A DNA stretch of 61,488 nucleotides from Bacteroidota bacterium. Its GTDB lineage: Bacteria; Bacteroidota; Bacteroidia; Chitinophagales; LD1. Both the position numbers and the translations under genes were made by a program. Under the pieces are notes generated by a model, which ran no database searches, was not told the origin of the DNA, and saw only the letters and a program-made list of their open reading frames with translations. This document shows, piece by piece, positions 21,734 to 30,835 of the stretch; position 1 is the stretch's first letter, and each line of letters begins with the position of its first letter. The DNA lies in NCBI GenBank assembly GCA_016722375.1, contig JADKJG010000013.1, positions 1 through 61,488 on the forward strand, in the 5' to 3' direction.

Positions 21734-22038
21734 CGAGCTTTAATTGATGGAAATGGCGTGTTTCGGATGGTTTTCGTGGTTTTTCAGGGGTTTTGCACCA
21801 TCAGGCTCTCTTCGCTTGGCTTGGTGTTTTAGCCTTCAATATTTATAACAGAGCAAGCCTCACTAATGCCAAAGGCATGGATAACCACAAACGATTTGCA
21901 GTATTTGCTTTCGGGAATGGGGATGGCGTTCCTAAAGCATAAAGGTATAAGACGGCAGATTTATTCTAATTGAATATACGCCTTTAATCATTCCGAACAT
22001 TTTGTTGGCAAATCGGTGAATAATAACACCTATCTGAT

Positions 22039-22046
22039 TATTTTTG
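22039..22046 (+). promoter_or_regulatory. Candidate -7 element for the nuo operon
   Basis: TATTTTTG matches the Bacteroidota -7 consensus TAnnTTTG and lies 19 bases before the nuoA ATG. A good -33 TTTG at the right distance is not evident, so the call rests on the -7 box and position alone. Confidence 0.4.
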
Positions 22047-22065
22047 CGGCGCTTTAAAGAAGATT

Positions 22066-22428
22066 ATGAGTACCAATCTTGATTATTTACCTATAGCAAT
22101 GCAATTTATATTCGTGGCGGTATTCATCGCCGGGATGATTGCTCTTTCGCATTTTGTCGGCCCACGCAGAAGTTCGCCCAACAAAAACTCCAGCTTTGAG
22201 TGTGGCATTCCTCTATATGGTAGCGCTCGAATCCCATTTTCCGTTAAATATTTTTTAGTAGCAATTCTGTTTGTCATCTTTGATGTGGAAGTGATATTTA
22301 TGTATCCTTGGGCCGTTAATTTTAGAAGCATGGGGCCGGAAGGTTTTTATAAAATGCTGATGTTTATGGGTTTGCTTTTGATTGGGTTTTTTTATGTGAT
22401 AAAAAAGGGTGCCTTAGATTGGGAATAA
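22066..22428 (+). CDS. nuoA: NADH-quinone oxidoreductase subunit A
   Basis: 120 residues with three transmembrane helices. The conserved loop FECGIPLYGSARIPFSVKYFLVAILFVIFDVEVIFMYPW is diagnostic of NuoA/ND3, including the KYF and DVE segments. It is part of the complex I membrane arm. It is the first gene of an eight-gene run nuoABCDEFGH with short gaps, so co-transcription is likely. Confidence 0.97.
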   Translation: MSTNLDYLPIAMQFIFVAVFIAGMIALSHFVGPRRSSPNKNSSFECGIPLYGSARIPFSVKYFLVAILFVIFDVEVIFMYPWAVNFRSMGPEGFYKMLMFMGLLLIGFFYVIKKGALDWE

Positions 22429-22442
22429 AGTAATTTTTGAAA

Positions 22443-23006
22443 ATGACAGAAGTAATTAAAGGAGGCATAAAGATGGCAGAAGCCCCTCAGGGTTTACAAG
22501 GGGAAGGTTTTTTTGCCACACAGTTAGATAAAGTAGTAGGATTGGCTCGCTCCAAGTCCCTGTGGCCGCTTCCTTTTGCTACCTCTTGTTGCGGGATTGA
22601 ATTTATGGCGACCATGGCTCCGCATTATGACTTGGCGCGTTTTGGTTCAGAGCGTCCCAGTTTTTCGCCCCGTCAGGCAGACATGTTGATGGTGATGGGA
22701 ACCATAGCCAAGAAGATGGGTCCAATCCTTCGTCAGGTCTATGAACAAATGGCAGAGCCTCGTTGGGTGATGGCCGTGGGGGCTTGCGCTACTTCGGGAG
22801 GAATATTTGATACGTATTCGGTTCTACAGGGAATTGACAAAATCATTCCGGTTGATGTTTATGTGCCGGGATGTCCTCCTCGTCCGGAACAGATTTTGGA
22901 TGGCGTAATGAAATTGCAGGAGTTAGTCAAGAACGAGCCGATGAGAAGAAGAAATTCGCCCGAGTATAAAGCGCTACTGGCTACTTATGGAATAACTATT
23001 TATTAA
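22443..23006 (+). CDS. nuoB: NADH-quinone oxidoreductase subunit B
   Basis: 187 residues. FATSCCGIEFMA, VGACATSGGIFDTYSV and VYVPGCPPRPEQILDG provide the four cysteines for cluster N2, the last Fe-S cluster before quinone. The ATG at 22443 is preferred to the in-frame TTG two codons upstream. The stop directly abuts the nuoC start region. Confidence 0.97.
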   Translation: MTEVIKGGIKMAEAPQGLQGEGFFATQLDKVVGLARSKSLWPLPFATSCCGIEFMATMAPHYDLARFGSERPSFSPRQADMLMVMGTIAKKMGPILRQVYEQMAEPRWVMAVGACATSGGIFDTYSVLQGIDKIIPVDVYVPGCPPRPEQILDGVMKLQELVKNEPMRRRNSPEYKALLATYGITIY

Positions 23007-23549
23007 TTGAATGAAACTGTGGCTTTAAGCAATCAGGAAATACAAGAGAGAATCACTACCCATTTCGGCGAAGCTGTAAAAGATTTTACCGAATCTTTTG
23101 GCATGATGACCTTTGAAGTAGAAAGAAGTAATGCAATCGAGTTGTTGAAATTTCTTCGGGATGATGAAACGCTTCGCTTTAATTTCCTCACTACTCTATG
23201 TGGGGTACATTACCCGGATGCTGAAGTGGAAAGGCAATTTGCAGTGGTCTATCACATGCACAATTGGGTAGATAATGTCCGCATCCGATTCAAAACTTAT
23301 TTGAATGGACAGAATCCTGAGATAGCGACAGCCACCACCGTGTTTCTTACAGCCAATTGGATGGAAAGAGAAACTTATGACTTTTATGGATTCAACTTTA
23401 TGGGCCATCCCGATTTAAGAAGAATCCTGAATATGGATGAAATGGTTTCTTTCCCCATGCGCAAAGAGTTCCCTTTGGAAGATGCAAACCGGACGGATAA
23501 GGATGACCGGTATTTCGGAAGAGAACCGCAAAATGTGAATTTGAATTAG
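23007..23549 (+). CDS. nuoC: NADH-quinone oxidoreductase subunit C
   Basis: About 180 residues of the 30 kDa complex I subunit. TANWMERETYDFYGFNFMGHPDLRRIL is the family signature. No ATG is available in frame. The choices are TTG at 23007, immediately after the nuoB stop, or GTG at 23019, which would give the more usual ALSNQEI N-terminus. Translation is probably coupled to nuoB. It is a peripheral-arm protein separate from NuoD here. Confidence 0.94.
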   Translation: MNETVALSNQEIQERITTHFGEAVKDFTESFGMMTFEVERSNAIELLKFLRDDETLRFNFLTTLCGVHYPDAEVERQFAVVYHMHNWVDNVRIRFKTYLNGQNPEIATATTVFLTANWMERETYDFYGFNFMGHPDLRRILNMDEMVSFPMRKEFPLEDANRTDKDDRYFGREPQNVNLN

Positions 23550-23558
23550 TGTGAAGAA

Positions 23559-24797
23559 ATGGCAGATTTAGTAATAAAAACAATCGAAGAAAAATACGCG
23601 GAGCGGATCAAGCAACGCGAGAGTGAGGATGGCAGTGAATTGTACATTCTGAATCTAGGGCCTACGCATCCCGCTACACACGGAATCTTTCAAAATGTTC
23701 TCTTAATGGACGGTGAAAGAATCCTCGATGCAGAGCCAACCATTGGTTACATACACCGTGCATTTGAAAAGATTGCAGAGAACCGCCCTTTCTATCAAAT
23801 CACTCCACTTACTGATAGAATGAATTATTGTTCTTCCCCTATCAACAACATGGGATGGTGGTTGACTGTGGAGAAGTTACTTGGAATAGAAGTGCCAAAG
23901 CGCGCACAATATATCCGGGTCATTATGATGGAACTGGCGCGTATTGCAGATCATTTGATTTGTAATTCAATCCTAGCGGTTGATACCGGTGCTTTCACAG
24001 GTTTTCTCTATGTCTTTCAATATCGGGAGAAGATTTATGAAATCTATGAAGAACTATGCGGCGCTCGTCTTACGACCAATATGGGTCGCATGGGTGGATT
24101 GGAAAGAGATTTGAGTTCGGCAGCCTTTCGTAAGTTGGATACATTTATGAAAGATTTCCCGGCGGCATTCAAAGAGTTTGAGGATTTGGTTACCCGTAAC
24201 AGAATCTTTATGGATCGTTGTGTGAACGTGGGGGCGATTAGTGCCGAAAGAGCTATTTCTTATGGATTCACCGGTCCAAACCTGCGCGCAGCAGGGGTGG
24301 ACTATGATGTTCGTATCGCTTCTCCTTATAGCAGTTATCAGGATTTTGATTTTGATATTCCCGTGGGGAAAAGCGGCGATACTTATGACCGCTATTGTGT
24401 GCGCAATGCAGAAGTATGGCAAAGTTTGCGCATCATACAACAAGCAATTGATAAGATGCCCGAAGGGCCTTATCATGCTGATGTGCCGGATTATTACCTG
24501 CCGCCTAAAGAAGATGTTTATACCAGTATGGAGGCGCTGATTTATCACTTTAAGATTGTAATGGGTGAGGTACCGGTGCCAGTAGGCGAAGTATATCATT
24601 CGGTAGAAGGCGGTAATGGTGAGTTAGGATTCTATTTGATCAGTGATGGAAGTCGCGTTCCATATCGTTTGCATTTCCGCAGACCATGTTTTATTTATTA
24701 TCAGGCCTTCACCGAAATGACCGTGGGACACTTGTTGAGTGATGCAATTGTAATACTGAGTTCGATGAATGTAATTGCTGGAGAATTGGATTCGTAA
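23559..24797 (+). CDS. nuoD: NADH-quinone oxidoreductase subunit D
   Basis: 412 residues of the 49 kDa subunit, which shapes the quinone-binding cavity with NuoB. LGPTHPATHG, EPTIGYIHRAFEKIAE and the final MNVIAGELD are conserved family features. The start is ATG 23559, nine bases after the nuoC stop. Confidence 0.97.
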   Translation: MADLVIKTIEEKYAERIKQRESEDGSELYILNLGPTHPATHGIFQNVLLMDGERILDAEPTIGYIHRAFEKIAENRPFYQITPLTDRMNYCSSPINNMGWWLTVEKLLGIEVPKRAQYIRVIMMELARIADHLICNSILAVDTGAFTGFLYVFQYREKIYEIYEELCGARLTTNMGRMGGLERDLSSAAFRKLDTFMKDFPAAFKEFEDLVTRNRIFMDRCVNVGAISAERAISYGFTGPNLRAAGVDYDVRIASPYSSYQDFDFDIPVGKSGDTYDRYCVRNAEVWQSLRIIQQAIDKMPEGPYHADVPDYYLPPKEDVYTSMEALIYHFKIVMGEVPVPVGEVYHSVEGGNGELGFYLISDGSRVPYRLHFRRPCFIYYQAFTEMTVGHLLSDAIVILSSMNVIAGELDS

Positions 24798-24807
24798 GAT
24801 TTAGAAA

Positions 24808-25344
24808 ATGGCATTAGCAGAAGTTATAAAAGAAGAAATCAAGTTCAGCGACAAATTGCTGAAGCGTATTGACGAGTTAAAATCTCATTTCCCCGAAGGG
24901 AAACATAAGAGCGCTTTGCTTACGGTGCTTCATGAGGTTCAGGATGAACATAAAAACTGGCTCAGCATACCGGTGATGGATAAAATTGCTGCCTTGCTCA
25001 ACATCCAACCTATTGAGGTGTATGAAGTGGTGACTTTCTATACGATGTATAACCAAAAACCAGTTGGCAAATACATGTTTGAATTTTGCAGAACAAGTTG
25101 CTGCGCTATTCGAGGATCAGAAGATTTGATGGAATACACGATGAACAAACTCGGGGTAAAAGAAGGGCAAGTGACTGATGACGGAATGTTTTCAGTAAAA
25201 GCTACGGAGTGTCTAGGAGCCTGTGGTTACGCTCCGATGTTGCAGTTGGGCGATTTTTATCATGAGTTTTTAACTCCCGAAAAAATGGACAAGTTGATTG
25301 AGGATTGTAAGGCGGGAGAAGTAAAATTCTTTTCAAAAGTGTAA
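24808..25344 (+). CDS. nuoE: NADH-quinone oxidoreductase subunit E
   Basis: 178 residues with a thioredoxin-like [2Fe-2S] fold. Cluster ligands are seen in CRTSCCAIRG and ECLGACGYAPMLQLG. It holds cluster N1a next to NuoF in the NADH-oxidising module. Confidence 0.95.
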   Translation: MALAEVIKEEIKFSDKLLKRIDELKSHFPEGKHKSALLTVLHEVQDEHKNWLSIPVMDKIAALLNIQPIEVYEVVTFYTMYNQKPVGKYMFEFCRTSCCAIRGSEDLMEYTMNKLGVKEGQVTDDGMFSVKATECLGACGYAPMLQLGDFYHEFLTPEKMDKLIEDCKAGEVKFFSKV

Positions 25345-25347
25345 GGA

Positions 25348-26728
25348 ATGGCAGGCAAGAAGATATTATTAGAGCACGCAAACGTACCGGGGATAGAAAC
25401 CTACGAAGTCTATCGCAAGATGGGAGGTTATAGTGGCGTAGAGAAGGCGCTGAAAGAAAAAACTCCAAGCGATGTAGTGGAGGAGGTAAAGAAGAGCGGA
25501 CTGAGAGGTAGAGGAGGTGCAGGATTCCCCACGGGTCTTAAATGGAGTTTTATAGATAAAAAAAGTGGCAAGCCGCGCCACTTGATTTGCAATGCGGATG
25601 AAAGTGAACCCGGAACTTTCAAAGATCGTTACTTAATGGAGAAACTCCCGCATCTGCTGATTGAGGGGATGATTATCTCAAGTTTTGCCTTGGAGGCAAA
25701 TCAATCCTACATTTATATCCGTGGCGAATACATGTGGATATACAGAATTCTAGAACGCACCATTAACGAGGCCTATGCTAAAGGATGGCTGGGGAAAAAT
25801 ATTCTCGGCACTGGTTATAATCTTGATTTATATGTAACCTGCGGTGCCGGTGCTTATATATGTGGGGAAGAGACTGCTTTGATCGAGTCTTTAGAAGGCA
25901 AGCGCGGCAATCCGCGAATTAAACCTCCATTCCCAGCCGTAGTGGGGCTTTACGGGAATCCAACGGTAGTGAATAACGTAGAGACCCTGATGGATATACC
26001 TTGGATTATCCGGAATGGGGGAGAAGAGTTTGCGAAGATCGGTATCGGCCGCTCAACCGGAACTAAATTGATTTCTGCTTCAGGAAATATTAAGAAGCCG
26101 GGGGTGTATGAAATTGAATTGAATGTACCCGTTGAGGAGTTTCTAATGAGCGATGAATATTGTGGAGGTATGCAAACCGACCGACCTTTGAAGGCCTGCG
26201 TACCCGGTGGTTCATCCGTGCCCATACTTCCGGCAAATCTTCTATTCAAAACCGAGAAAGGTGAGACCCGTCTGATGACCTATGAAAGTATGTCAGATGG
26301 AGGATTTGCAACCGGTTCTATGATTGGCTCTGGTGGATTTATTGTTTATGACGACCGTCAATGTATTGTTAGAAATACTTGGAACTTCTCTCGTTTTTAT
26401 TGGCATGAAAGCTGCGGACAGTGCTCCCCCTTGTCGAGAAGGCACCGGTTGGCTTGAAAAAGTAACATGGAGATTAGAACATGGATATGGCAAGATAGAC
26501 GACATTGATTTGCTTTGGGATATTCAGCGCAGGATTGAAGGCAATACAATATGTCCTTTGGGGGATGCAGCCGCTTGGCCGGTAGCTGCGGCCATCCGTC
26601 ACTTTAGAGATGAATTCGAATATCATGTTCGATTTCCGGAGAAAATAAAGGATAGGAAACATTTTGAAAAAGAACCTTTTGAAAGTGTGAAACATTTATT
26701 GAAGAAAGAGAAACCGGTGTTGGTTTAA
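25348..26728 (+). CDS. nuoF: NADH-quinone oxidoreductase subunit F, frameshifted
   Basis: Carries the FMN and NADH site and cluster N3. GLRGRGGAGFPTGLKW and CNADESEPGTFKDR bind FMN, GAGAYICGEETALIESLEG binds NADH, and ESCGQCSPCREGTGW plus a later Cys hold the [4Fe-4S] cluster. The frame breaks at 26425-26432 (five C then TT), inside the cluster motif. Deleting one base joins CGQCSP to CREGTGWLEKV. The protein is about 459 residues when joined. Because complex I needs this protein and the neighbours are intact, a sequencing indel is most likely. Confidence 0.93.
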
Positions 26729-26747
26729 GTTTTGAATTTTAAGTTTT

Positions 26748-27800
26748 ATGAAAGTAACCATAGACGGAATAAGCGTCGAAGTAGAGCCGGGAACCACTAT
26801 CCTCAATGCAGCGCGTAAAATAGGCGGTGATTTAGTTCCACCCGCCATGTGCTATTATAGCAAGTTAGATGGAAGCGGTGGCAAGTGTCGTGTTTGTTTA
26901 GTAGAAGTAAGCAAAGGAAGTGATGCCGATCCGCGCCCTATGCCCAAGTTAGTGGCATCTTGTTGTACGCCGATAATGGACGGCATGGAAGTGAAAAACA
27001 TGATCAGCCCCAAAGTGCAGGACATGCGCAAAGGAGTAGTTGAATTTCTCTTAATCAACCATCCTTTAGATTGTCCTATTTGCGATCAGGCTGGTGAATG
27101 CGATTTGCAAAACCTCAGCTTTAATTTTGGGGTGGCAAACAAGCGATATGAAGAGGAGCGGAGAACCTTTGATAAAATAGATATTGGCGACAAAATCCAA
27201 CTACACATGACCCGTTGCATCCTCTGCTACCGGTGCGTGCTCGTTGCCGATCAACTCACAGACCAACGGGTTCATGGGGTGATGAGTCGCGGAGATGCTG
27301 CGGAGATTTCTACTCACATTCAAAATGTCGTTGAGAACGATATGAGCGGGAACATGATTGATGTCTGTCCCGTAGGAGCCTTAACTGATAAGACTTTCCG
27401 CTTCAAATCAAGAGTATGGTTCCTCAAGCCCTATAATGCTCATCGAAATTGCACCAAATGTTGCGGAAAAGCCGCTGTTTGGATGTTTGGCAAAGAAATC
27501 TATCGGGTCACAACGCGCAAAGACGAATTTCGTGAAGTAGAAAGCGACGAAAACGGAAAGCCTGAATTTATCTGCAACGAATGTCGCTTTGAAAGGAAAG
27601 ATTTGAACGATTGGGTTATTGAAGGCCCGCGCAAAAAGGAAAAATGGAGTGTCATTAACCAGAATAATTACATCCAAAAACTTGAACCGGTAGAAATTGA
27701 TACCGACGAGCGGCTGCTTACCGGAAGAAAAGAAGACCAGAAAGCGATTAGCATGAACAATATCAATACAGAAGAACAAACACTTAGCGACGGAAAATAA
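26748..27800 (+). CDS. nuoG: NADH-quinone oxidoreductase subunit G, short Bacteroidota form
   Basis: 350 residues with an N-terminal [2Fe-2S] ferredoxin domain (MCYYSKLDGSGGKCRVCLVEV) and the His/Cys region HPLDCPICDQAGECDLQN. A [4Fe-4S] motif TRCILCYRCVLVADQ and CPVGALTDKTFRFKSRVW follow. The large molybdopterin-like domain of proteobacterial NuoG is absent, which is usual for this phylum as I understand it. The C-terminal 70 residues are charged and poorly conserved. Confidence 0.92.
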   Translation: MKVTIDGISVEVEPGTTILNAARKIGGDLVPPAMCYYSKLDGSGGKCRVCLVEVSKGSDADPRPMPKLVASCCTPIMDGMEVKNMISPKVQDMRKGVVEFLLINHPLDCPICDQAGECDLQNLSFNFGVANKRYEEERRTFDKIDIGDKIQLHMTRCILCYRCVLVADQLTDQRVHGVMSRGDAAEISTHIQNVVENDMSGNMIDVCPVGALTDKTFRFKSRVWFLKPYNAHRNCTKCCGKAAVWMFGKEIYRVTTRKDEFREVESDENGKPEFICNECRFERKDLNDWVIEGPRKKEKWSVINQNNYIQKLEPVEIDTDERLLTGRKEDQKAISMNNINTEEQTLSDGK

Positions 27801-27806
27801 AAGTAG

Positions 27807-27856
27807 CCCCCTACCCCCCGAAGGGGGAACCAGTTCCCCCTTCGGGGGGTAGGGGG
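27807..27856. repeat. GC-rich 23-bp perfect palindrome between nuoG and nuoH
   Basis: Arms 27807-27829 and 27834-27856 are perfectly complementary (CCCCCTACCCCCCGAAGGGG and onward) with a 4-base loop, then CTTTTAAC. It resembles the C/G-rich palindromes scattered in Bacteroidota intergenic DNA. It could attenuate nuoH expression or protect an mRNA end. The T tract is too short for a confident terminator. Confidence 0.85.
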
Positions 27857-27873
27857 CTTTTAACATCTAACTT

Positions 27874-28929
27874 ATGGAACTATCCCTCTTCATAGAAAAA
27901 GCAGTCATCATTCTCGTTGTCTTTGGCATCACGATGTTCATTGCCCTCTACTCTACCTTTGCCGAAAGAAAAGTCGCAGGATTCATTCAAGACCGTCCCG
28001 GGCCTAACCGCGCCGGATGGGGTGGTATCTTTCAACCCTTAGCCGACGGACTTAAAATGTTTACCAAAGAAGACTTCATTCCCAACACCCCCAACAAATT
28101 CCTATTCATCCTCGGCCCCGGCCTATTTATCGTCACCGCCCTCATGACCAGCGTCGTCATCCCTTGGGGCGCTACACTCGACCTATTCGGACGCAAAATC
28201 CTATTACAAGCTACCGACATCAACATAGCCATCCTCTTCGTCTTTGGAACCGTCTCCGTGGGTGTTTACGGCATCATGATTGGCGGATGGGCCTCCAACA
28301 ACAAATACTCCCTGATGGGTGCCGTTCGCGCATCCTCACAAATGATTTCCTACGAAATTGCTATGGGTCTTTCCATCATTGCCGTACTAATGATGACCGA
28401 AAGCCTCAGCCTACGCACCATCACCGAGCAACAACACGGCTTCTGGGACGCTAACAGCAACTGGCTCTCCTGGAACATATTCAAACAACCCATTGCCTTC
28501 CTCATTTTCCTCATCTGCGCCTTTGCCGAAACCAACCGAACCCCCTTCGACCTACCCGAATGCGAAAGCGAACTGGTAGGAGGCTACCACACCGAATACT
28601 CCTCCATGAAACTCGGCTTCTACCTCTTTGCCGAATACATCAACATGTTCATCTCCTCCGCCATCATCGCCATCATCTTCTTTGGCGGCTATAACTATCC
28701 CGGAATGGACTGGATATCAAACATGCTCGGCGGCAACATCGCCACCCTACTGGGTGTCGCCGTCCTCTTTGCCAAAATCTTCTTCTTTATCTTCTTCTAC
28801 ATGTGGGTGCGCTGGACCGTTCCTCGCTTCCGCTACGACCAACTGATGGACTTAGGCTGGAAAGTTCTAATCCCCCTCGCCATCGTCAACATCCTCATCA
28901 CCGGCGGAGTAATACTGCTGTGGCAATAA
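27874..28929 (+). CDS. nuoH: NADH-quinone oxidoreductase subunit H
   Basis: 351 residues with eight or more transmembrane helices. ERKVAGFIQDRPGPNRAGWGG, CAFAETNRTPFDLPECESELVGGYHTEYS and the late RYDQLMDLGWKVLIPL are diagnostic. It forms the floor of the quinone chamber. Its third codon positions are far richer in C than those of nuoA-G just upstream (for example runs of atc, ctc, gcc, acc), with the change falling at the palindrome. It is the last nuo gene here. nuoI to nuoN do not follow. Confidence 0.96.
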   Translation: MELSLFIEKAVIILVVFGITMFIALYSTFAERKVAGFIQDRPGPNRAGWGGIFQPLADGLKMFTKEDFIPNTPNKFLFILGPGLFIVTALMTSVVIPWGATLDLFGRKILLQATDINIAILFVFGTVSVGVYGIMIGGWASNNKYSLMGAVRASSQMISYEIAMGLSIIAVLMMTESLSLRTITEQQHGFWDANSNWLSWNIFKQPIAFLIFLICAFAETNRTPFDLPECESELVGGYHTEYSSMKLGFYLFAEYINMFISSAIIAIIFFGGYNYPGMDWISNMLGGNIATLLGVAVLFAKIFFFIFFYMWVRWTVPRFRYDQLMDLGWKVLIPLAIVNILITGGVILLWQ

Positions 28930-29509
28930 GAACAAGATTCTAAATAACCGGCCGTGCAGTCTGTGCGCCCTGTAGTCTTATAAACTAAACTGACTAACAA
29001 AAAATAGTTATGGCGCGCCGCCATGCTGAAACGCAAGGCGTCAGGCTTTCGGCTCTATCTTTTTCTTCAGTCTAAAATATTTTTGGAAAGAAAAAGGATG
29101 CCGCCTCTATCCTTCGCGCGGCCCTACCCTCCACACCTTGCCCTACCTACCAACAGGCCACCACTTCGGGCAACCCAAAAAGATGTCAAAAGACATTTTT
29201 CTATACCACATTCGTTTTTTACTATTGCATATACGATCAAAGATCATTAGGCAAAAATGGTTTCTGCAACAGACAAAAACACTTACGCCCCCTCTCGAAC
29301 ACCGACTACGGCTGGTGCAGACCTCAACAGCAGCTCCTCCATTTTCCCCACCCGCTTCCTAAACCATAAGTTTTCCTTTTCTAAACAATATAACAAAACC
29401 TTCAACCGCACGTTTGGCTCTTCCGTTCATGCGAACGCCTGCCTTGTTCATGTGAACGTCCCCTTAACTTAATGACATTGGACACGAGCAAGGGCGGGGT
29501 TTTCTGCGC
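28930..29509. other. Intergenic region after nuoH
   Basis: No supported gene. It contains copy 2 of a dispersed repeat (29037-29119). Short open frames between 29023 and 29472 have low-complexity Pro/Ser composition and look like chance. Confidence 0.5.
29037..29119 (+). repeat. Dispersed intergenic repeat, copy 2
   Basis: This shares its left end (GGCGTCAGGCTTTCGGCTC followed by TATCTTTTTC) and its right end (AAAAAGGATGCCGCCTC followed by TATCCTTCGCGC) with the minus-strand copy at 2534-2614. The middle is diverged. Confidence 0.75.
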
Positions 29510-29887
29510 TTAATCAATAATGAAATATACTTAATCAATATAGCACCTGTCGTAACCAATAAAGCTCCAGTTGTGATTAGAACCGCCACGATTCTGATTA
29601 AGAAAAATTTTTTCTTAACCGCTAAAGCTTTTCTTCTAACCGCTAAGCCGTTTTTCTTAACCGCTAAACGATTCTGCTAAGCCCTTTTCTTAACCGCTAA
29701 AGCGAAATTGCTTAACCGCTAAAACCGCATTCCTAACCGCTAAAGCCGCAAAACCAACCGCTAAAGCAAAAATCTTAACCGCTACAAGGATTTTCTTAAC
29801 CGCTAAAGCCGCATTCTTAACCGCTAAAACCTTTTTCTTAACCGCTAAAAATGTTTTAGCAGTTGAGAAAAGTGACGTTCTAATCAC
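29510..29887. repeat. Intergenic array, 21-bp period, core TTAACCGCTAAA
   Basis: AACCGC starts at 29617, 29638, 29659, 29692, 29714, 29735, 29756, 29777, 29798, 29819 and 29840. The step is almost always 21 bp, with one 33-bp step containing a degenerate unit. Earlier degenerate units begin near 29510, 29531, 29553, 29574 and 29595. A perfect 11-bp inverted repeat brackets the main part: GTGATTAGAAC at 29573-29583 and GTTCTAATCAC at 29877-29887. The array marks the border between core chromosome and the cassette region. Confidence 0.9.
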
Positions 29888-30040
29888 TTTTGGTGTTAAA
29901 TTAATGAATAACGCCGCTTTTTGAGCTAAAAGGGGGCATTTCGCGCCTACTTCACCGTTTCCCCTAATCCAAGCCGTTTATATGCTAATTAGGTAACAGG
30001 ATACATACGTAAAAACACGCAAGCAATCAAAAAAATGGCT

Positions 30041-30048
30041 TAATTTTG
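30041..30048 (+). promoter_or_regulatory. Candidate -7 element
   Basis: TAATTTTG matches TAnnTTTG and lies 29 bases before the ATG at 30078. No clear -33 box was found. It favours the internal start for the following gene. Confidence 0.4.
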
Positions 30049-30077
30049 CGTTGTATTATTCACCAAAATTGGGCTCT

Positions 30078-30725
30078 ATGAATATGCAACTACTCATCCT
30101 CATTCTTACTGTTTACAATGCCAAGAATGGCCTGCGCAATATCGCTCCTATGCAACTGGTGGAGCGCTGGAGAATATGCATCAAGGCCCAGACGGCAAAT
30201 GCTCATTTCCCTTTTCCAAACCCCACGCTGCTGGCGCAGGCTGCTATGTGCCTCCGTTTGGAAAAAGCCATACAGGCAGCGGAGAGCGGCGACCGGAATA
30301 AAATTGCTTTTCGCAACGAGGTGTTTGAGGAAGCCAAAGATATGTTCCGCCTCATGGTGTTTTACGTAAACAATATAGCCAAAGGCAACCGTGAAATCAT
30401 TCGCAGTGCAGGCCTGGAGGAAAAGAAAGGCAAAGGCTCTTCCGTCCTGCCCGGACAGGTAAAAAAGCTGAAGGCGGTTTATCATGGTGTGGGCAAGATC
30501 AAACTGCTCTGGAAAGGCATGGCCAAAAAAGAAATATACTATCACATCGAATTTACCACCGACCCGGTAAAAGGCACTTGGCAAAAAACCAAGAACGGTA
30601 CGAAGGATGATAACTATATCGTGTCCGACCTCGTGCCGGGCGTAGAATATTTCTTCCGCGTCCGCGCATCAAACTCGCTGGGTGGCGGTGATTGGAGCGA
30701 GGTGGCAAATTTTAGGTGTGGGTAG
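30078..30725 (+). CDS. Fibronectin type III domain protein
   Basis: About 215 residues. An N-terminal helical part (AAMCLRLEKAIQAAESGDRNK, EVFEEAKDMFRLMVFYVNNIAKGN) is followed by one C-terminal FN3 domain (YYHIEFTTDPVKGTWQK, LVPGVEYFFRVRASNSLGGGDWSEV). Similar short helical-plus-FN3 proteins are common in environmental Bacteroidota with no assigned role. The start at 30078 is chosen because a -7-like box sits just upstream. There is no clear signal peptide. Confidence 0.65.
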   Translation: MNMQLLILILTVYNAKNGLRNIAPMQLVERWRICIKAQTANAHFPFPNPTLLAQAAMCLRLEKAIQAAESGDRNKIAFRNEVFEEAKDMFRLMVFYVNNIAKGNREIIRSAGLEEKKGKGSSVLPGQVKKLKAVYHGVGKIKLLWKGMAKKEIYYHIEFTTDPVKGTWQKTKNGTKDDNYIVSDLVPGVEYFFRVRASNSLGGGDWSEVANFRCG

Positions 30726-30835
30726 GGTTCCATAGCGATTCACCCGTTGGTGAGAACGGGGCGGCGAATTTTTTATTTAGTGTCTCTATCATTGATGATT
30801 TCTATATTTGAAGAACAAGTTTATTCAGCTATTAT

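Larger units (their letters stand above)
20728..22065. other. Long intergenic region with two periodic arrays and a hairpin
   Basis: About 1.3 kb separates the hydrolase from nuoA with no supported gene. It contains two periodic arrays (listed separately) and a near-perfect palindrome at 21189-21215 (13-bp arms, one mismatch, built on CTACAAA...TTTGTAG). It ends with the likely nuo promoter. Confidence 0.6.

Noticed and set aside
26748..27800. NuoG as a truncated pseudogene
   Set aside because: The short form without the molybdopterin-like domain is usual in this phylum and the frame is intact.
1591..29887. CRISPR arrays at the four periodic regions
   Set aside because: The period is only 20-21 bp with cores of 6-14 bp, there are no spacers of usable length and no cas genes.
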